A stretch of DNA of 47,658 nt from Scleroderma bovista (Eukaryota; Basidiomycota; Agaricomycetes; Boletales; Sclerodermataceae): positions 1 to 47,658 of the forward strand of contig JAYMGJ010000352.1 in assembly GCA_037178675.1 (NCBI GenBank). Reading direction: 5' to 3'. Below are positions 43,171 to 47,658 of the stretch, piece after piece (within the stretch, counting starts at the first letter, position 1; the number at the start of each line of letters is the position of its first letter). The notes beneath the pieces were generated by a model. That model saw only the letters and a program-made list of their open reading frames with translations, was not told where the DNA came from and did not search any database. The translations under genes were made by a program, and so were the position numbers.

Positions 43171-44454
43171 CTATTCTGTGGTGCTAGGTCTGATCTGTAT
43201 GGTCATCAGGTCTCGCGCACATACAACCTCTCCGTCGTAGCATTCCTTGGCCAAACTTGTAATTGCCTGCATCACCTTGCTTGCATCTCCATTCACATCG
43301 TCGTTCCCTGGATACCTTGATGAGAAGTGGTTAAGAATCAATTTCCGAGCGCCAATACGAGTAGCAAAAGTCCCTGCAAGTTGGGGAGTTGAGTGTCCCC
43401 TTGATCTTGCCCGCGCTTCAACACTTTCGAAAGTGTCATTAGGTTTGGTAGAGGGATCGACCTGTGGGAGGTATGCATTGGTTGCTTCATGAACAAGGAC
43501 ATCTGGTGAAGCGGCTAGGTTGGATATGGGAGAAGGATCATAGGTGTCCCCGAGTATCACGATCTTTCGTCCCGGTCGGCGAGGGGGACCGTGCAGTACA
43601 GTCCCGTCAGGGAGCTCGACACACTCTCCCTGTTGCAAGCGACTCATCACTGACATTGGAGCCTTGGTCCGCTTGATGTCCGGGATGTATTTCTTTGGAT
43701 CCATCTTCCCTGGTACGGGTGCCTCTGATATGACGTACCCTATACAAGGCACAGAGTGTAGGATGGGAGCTGCACAGACACTGACAGTATCATCTTGGAA
43801 GATATCTTTCCATGTGCCGTCGATCTGTGGTATATTGCGACCACTGGGTAGTTCTGAGGCGTGGCAAGGAAGAGAAATCCCATCACCATGCTGCGGATCT
43901 TCAGGGAAACGCAATTCATGGATAACATAGTGGCGGGCCAAGATGCTGCGGGTGAACATGAGACCAGCACGAACGTACGCGCGAGTGCCGAGTGGACCGT
44001 ATATTTCGATAGGCTGTGGTTAATGGCAATCAGGTAGACTCGAGTGAGTTAGTCGACGAGCTTACTGACATCATGTTCTTCCTGACTCTGCACGCGAGGA
44101 TCCTCAACATCATCGACGATGCCCCCCGCACCGTTGGCTAAGGAAGTCATCAAAGGCACCAGCCCAAAAATGTGGTCACCTGTCTGTAACGTTAGTTATT
44201 GATTCACTACAGTTCACTACCTACTCGGTGTGATGCGACGTACCATGGGTATGGGTGATAAATATCTTGTTGATCTTGCTCATCTTTACTACGCTCTTTT
44301 GGAGCTGATGCTGGGTAGCCTCTCCACAATCAAAAAGCCAGACATCGCCTCGCAGACGCACTGCAAGAGCTGAATGGTTCCTTGTAAAGGACGGTTGGGC
44401 TGAAGCAGTCCCCAGAAAGACGAGATCGATGGTCCCCAATGCCTTGGCTGTCAT
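43171..44454 (-). CDS. tRNase Z, short (ELAC1-like) form
   Basis: Three exons: 44454-44244, 44179-44070, 44013-43171 (1,164 nt, 387 residues). The metallo-beta-lactamase fold is complete: IDLVFLGTASAQPS, GDVWLFDCGEATQHQLQKS, the zinc motif THTHGDHIFGL (split after the first codon base of G by intron 1), VPCIGYVISE, ILGDTYDPSP, VHEATN, GHSTPQLAG and LNHFSSRY. The enzyme removes 3' trailers from pre-tRNA. Donor 44069 (GTCAGT) was preferred over GTAAGC three bases away because only it keeps PIEIYGPLGT in frame. ATG 44454 is the first ATG. It lies 51 nt downstream of the 3' end of a tRNA-His gene on the same strand, so the promoter or leader overlaps that tRNA. Confidence 0.93.
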
Positions 44455-44496
44455 TACCGTGAAAAGATTATCAGCGACATCAAGACGACGTGCAGC

Positions 44497-44501
44497 AAAA
44501 A
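44497..44501 (-). terminator. Pol III terminator of tRNA-His
   Basis: A run of five T on the minus strand starts 3 nt after the discriminator base. Confidence 0.8.
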
Positions 44502-44504
44502 CTG

Positions 44505-44586
44505 TGTCCTTGGCAGGAATCGAACCTGCGGCTACACGGAATTGTGCAACCACAACGTGTTGATTTAACCACTAATCGACAAGGAC
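44505..44586 (-). tRNA. tRNA-His: tRNA-His (GTG) with 10-nt intron
   Basis: On the minus strand a full cloverleaf can be drawn. The acceptor is GTCCTTG/CAAGGAC with discriminator A at 44505. The D arm is GATT-AGTGGTTA-AATC, the anticodon stem is ACACG/CGTGT, and the T arm is GCAGG-TTCGATT-CCTGC. The anticodon loop reads TTGTGG, then 10 extra bases (TTGCACAATT) in the canonical 37/38 position, then C, giving anticodon GTG. The B box GGTTCGATTCC is perfect. A TTTTT Pol III terminator follows three bases after the gene. Confidence 0.92.
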
Positions 44587-44669
44587 TTGCACATTCCAGC
44601 CTTAGGGAAGTACTTGATTATAGGGAGTCAGAAAGGCAGGAGTATTGTTCGTTCTAACTTTCGACGGTC

Positions 44670-46544
44670 ATGCATCCACGCAATCGATACGCCTGCCCAC
44701 CAGATTTCGTAGCCCTTGCGAGGCGCTATCCTCCTCTCAGACCACAGTATGTCCCTCCACAAATAGCAACCTACCATCTTAACTTGCATCAAGTGTATTC
44801 CTCACACATACAGGTCCGTCGATAGATTTTAGAAGTCCATTGGCCCAGAGGTTAGGACAAAGGTCCTCTGCAGGTTTTTGCACCAGTATTCATTGAAGTG
44901 TGAGGCGTTTGACAGAGGCACTACTCCATGTTGACTTTGAGATCAATCTCAGTCTGCCCGACAACCGTTTGTGTCCTCCTGTGAGCGTCATTCAATGTCT
45001 CATGGTATGTCCAATAAGTTCGAGTTCCCTCAGGTTCCGAATAGGTGAGCCGCGCTAGTCCTTGCACCATTAAGCTTCTCACTAAGTATTGTCACCGAAG
45101 GCTAAACTACGTGCTTTGGATACAAGATATCGTCAGAGAAACGGCTTCAGATATTGAAACTGTGCGAGGAATCGACATGTATGCTTCGCGATATTCAACG
45201 GGAAGAGTGGCTTACTAGGATGTACAGAGGAACAGGAGCATCTGTGGTATATCCTTTACTTGCTTGCCGATTAGAGCCAACGTGGCAATTCATTGGTACT
45301 GGTACGTTCCCGCTTTTACACAAGGAACTAAACTACTGAAGGAATAGTGCCTGAATAAGATGTGGACAAGGACTCATTAGCTTGCGCCCGAGAGAACGTA
45401 GAGCGCAATGGTCTTTCAAACAGAGTGAGGATCGTGGAAGTATCACCAATGGGATCCATGTTATGGCCTCTGGAGGAGGATACATTGTCAACGTGCGAGA
45501 TTCTTTGGCTGCATCTGATTTTCTGGAGGATGAACCAGCAACAGATATGAATTTGTCATGTGTAATCCTCCGTTCTATTCCAGCCTAGAAGAGCTTGCCC
45601 AGTCTGCGGAAGCCAAAGAGTTTATACCCAATGCGGTACCGATTATCTCTCTCTGCTCACGTTGTTCTTCTCAGTCTCTACTGTTAGGCCTGTACAGGAG
45701 CTGAGTCAGAGATGATTACACCAGGTGGAGAGGTGGCCTTCGTTTCGCGTATGTTTTCCGAGAGTCTTCGGCACAAGTCTCGCTGCAGGTCGGTGAATAT
45801 CGTGGGCAATTGAAACGTTTTATCTTACTGTTTTGGCCAAGGTGGTACACATCAATGTTGGGAAAATTAGCCTCTCTTCCTGAGATAGTGACCCTTTTAC
45901 GAATTAATCAAGTAGATGTCCTTCCTTTACTTCTTAGTTGTGGATACTGACTTCCACTAGATCGACAACTATGCTGTTACCGAGTTCGCTCAGGGACAGA
46001 CCCGCCGATGGGCCATAGCCTGGAGTTTTGGGACACATCGTCTTCCAGATGTAAGTGCTTGCTGACGGTTGCTTTACCCAGCGTCACTCATCTCTCACAG
46101 TCCTATGGTCGAATAAGCAACCCAACACTGCAGAGCATTATGCCCGCGAGAACTACACTATACCAGCAACTATCAGTTTTCCCTTCCCTTTCGGTTCTGT
46201 CGAGCACCCTGGATAGTGCGCTCTTGGATATCAATGGTTTATCCATATCTTGGGACAATAGCAGTCAGTCTTGTCTGATAAAAGCAACGACGAACACCTG
46301 GTCGAGAGCCGCGCGTCGGAGGAAGGCTGGGAAGTCTTCGCAGCCGTTCTCGTCTTCGCAGTTTTCTCCGATTGTCATGCAAAGTAGAATCTACTGCCGA
46401 GAGGATGTAAGCAGCGAAAAGCACAAATTGCTTCTGGAATATCAGTGGGTAGAGGGCAGCGAGCGCAGTATTTTTGACAGCTTTGTCAACCATGTTAACC
46501 GCAAGCTCTCTTCAATTACAGTTACTCAGGTTGTACAGCACTGA
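44670..46544 (+). CDS. METTL16: METTL16-type RNA N6-adenine methyltransferase, with frame breaks
   Basis: Start ATG 44670 (MHPRNRYACPPDFVALARRY). Exons: 44670-44746, 44814-44850, 44916-44980, 45034-45044 (11-nt micro-exon giving VPNR), 45101-45178, 45228-45301, 45360-45635, 45688-45788, 45842-45911, 45961-46050, 46101-46544. Landmarks are LNYVLWIQDIV, the SAM loop GTGASVVYPLL, ENVERNGLSNRVRIVEV, the catalytic CNPPFYSS, EMITPGGEVAFV, WYTSMLGKLASLPE and EFAQGQTRRWAIAWSF. The reading frame breaks at about 45549-45555 (before CNPPF, T run one base short) and around 45480. Joins into exons 2 and 3 are also each off by one base. Family role: m6A in U6 snRNA. It diverges from tRNA-His and tRNase Z. 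Homology is clear, but intactness is doubtful. Confidence 0.82.
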
Positions 46545-47343
46545 TTAAGTGGCTCGCAATGACTTTCGTCACCGCATGGGTGCGTGTGGTGCAGGTTTTT
46601 GGTGGTCGTGGTCATGCTTATACCAGTCGTGTGGTCAAGTGATTTCAGAGGTGTAAGCTCATTTCATTACACCAAATAGTACTTGCGACTAGATTGACCA
46701 TTGACAAGTTTGTCTCATAGACGGTCCTGTCACCAGAGGTCACGAACAATGTTAAAAGTTTAAAAGTTAATGCATTACTCAACGGAGCACCCCTCGCTCA
46801 CTCTACCAAAACTTAAACTTTGACTTTAATCCTTGAAACGATGCCTTGCCGAGATGATCCTGGCTGTGGTCATGGCCACGGCGGGTACAGCGAGGATGGA
46901 CGTGCTCGGTGGCATTGGTCGCAGAGATACTGACCCGGATGCTGGTTGTGGTCCTTCCCCAGTCGCACAAGATGGTGCACCTATTGCATCCAGCACTACT
47001 TTATCTGGGCACATGTTCAAAAGCAGTTGGTGTACAAGGAACGAGGCACGGCACCACCGGTAGATCTCTCGATATATGGTCCAACTTCCGCAACATACAT
47101 TGGACAATAATTGGAATAATTTACTGCCTCCAATATCCGGTGCCAACTAATGCAAGCATTCGCCATTGGAGGCCGACGCCCGTGTACCCTTCGTTCATCT
47201 GGGTTCCATTTCTTACAGTGCTCAAGCGCTCACCTCTGATTATTGGCAACTGAGCAACAACAGGATGAAGTAGCACAAGGTCGAGGGGAGATGTATAAGC
47301 ACAAGCAGCCATAGGTCCAAGAGATAAAATAGATCAGTGGGTG
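46545..47343. other. Intergenic, about 800 bp
   Basis: No gene is assigned. An ATG near 46840 opens a short Cys/His/Gly-rich peptide (MPCRDDPGCGHGHGGYSED) that ends at a stop after 30 codons and could be the first exon of something. Longer frames on both strands around 46826-47312 look random. Confidence 0.4.
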
Positions 47344-47658
47344 TCATGGAATGTCTAGACCATGTGCTCGTAACAGACCAGCCCATCTGTAGAGAGGTAA
47401 AAATTCCATAACACGGCAAATGCAAGTGAACTCACTCTTCTTTCTCTGCTTCCAGCTCGGAAATCCGTCTCTTGAGTTTCCTGAGAGGGTCAATTAGTAA
47501 GAGTAAACTTGGCTGAATCTGTGCTTACGAATTCTCTTCATTGAGAGTGTTCCTTGACTCCTTCGTCTTGCTGAGATCCTCAGTCATGGCCTGCCATGCC
47601 TCGTCCCGCGGAAGATTCACATCATTATACATGGCATCAAGTTCCTCGTTGAAAGCCT
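47344..47658 (-). CDS. 3' end of a coiled-coil protein gene (partial)
   Basis: The gene enters from beyond the window on the minus strand. Three exons are visible: 47658-47529, 47480-47436 and 47386-47344, joined by introns of 48 and 49 bp with GTAAGC and GTGAGT donors. The 72 visible residues run AFNEELDAMYNDVNLP, EAWQAMTEDLSKTKESR, NTLNEENSKLKRRISELEAE and KEEWAGLLRAHGLDIP, then TGA at 47346-47344. Heptad-like leucines from NTLNEE onward suggest a coiled coil. I do not recognise the family. Confidence 0.7.

Noticed and set aside
44455..44553. N-terminal extension of tRNase Z upstream of ATG 44454
   Set aside because: The frame stays open through the tRNA but contains no ATG (it begins at a GTG inside the tRNA).

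Overview
This window is a piece of a filamentous basidiomycete genome, most likely an Agaricomycete (a Boletales-type mushroom is my guess). Every gene I could reconstruct is split by 38-64 bp introns with GT..AG ends. Two genes belong to families expanded in Agaricomycetes: KDZ (Kyakuja-Dileera-Zisupton) transposases and a FunK1 protein kinase. Exon structures were built by hand from homology memory and splice signals. For VPS52, EFR3, the 572-aa unknown, RPN11, RSM18, RIM15, the UIM protein, THO7 and tRNase Z, the exons sum to a multiple of three, which is a strong internal check.

Left part (1-18.9 kb), repeat-rich and without a host gene. It starts with a perfect 712-bp-arm palindrome at the window edge (1-1520). 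AT-rich minisatellites follow (about 1590-4530), then a 16-bp tandem array (4965-5060). From 5.4 to 16.8 kb lie decayed mobile elements. A plus-strand KDZ N-terminal fragment (5443-5949 and about 9583-9830) is split by at least two solo LTRs (6650-7908, target duplication TTGTC; 8270-9480, target duplication GGATT). A longer minus-strand KDZ transposase gene (14587-11018) carries an in-frame stop and a frameshift. A degenerate tandem array upstream of it (about 14640-16840) is interrupted by a second copy of the first LTR family (14701-15948). Further low-complexity sequence runs to 18.9 kb.

Right part (18.95-47.66 kb), gene-dense and housekeeping in character. In order: VPS52 (GARP tether, +); EFR3 (plasma-membrane PI4K scaffold, -); a conserved unknown (-); RPN11 (proteasome deubiquitinase, +, sharing a 129-bp promoter with the unknown); RSM18 (mitochondrial ribosome, -); RIM15 (PAS/Greatwall-type kinase with receiver domain, +); a UIM-containing protein (+); a short uncharacterised gene (+); a FunK1 kinase with two frameshifts (-); THO7 (mRNA export, +); tRNase Z (-); tRNA-His(GTG) with a 10-nt intron (-); a METTL16-type RNA methyltransferase (+, with frameshifts); and the 3' end of a coiled-coil gene (-).

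The most intriguing arrangement is at 44.0-46.5 kb. A Pol III tRNA-His gene sits inside the 215-bp gap between the divergent tRNase Z and METTL16-like genes. Both families are known for acting on Pol III transcripts (pre-tRNA 3' ends and U6 snRNA). The tRNA lies just upstream of, and on the same strand as, the tRNase Z start codon.
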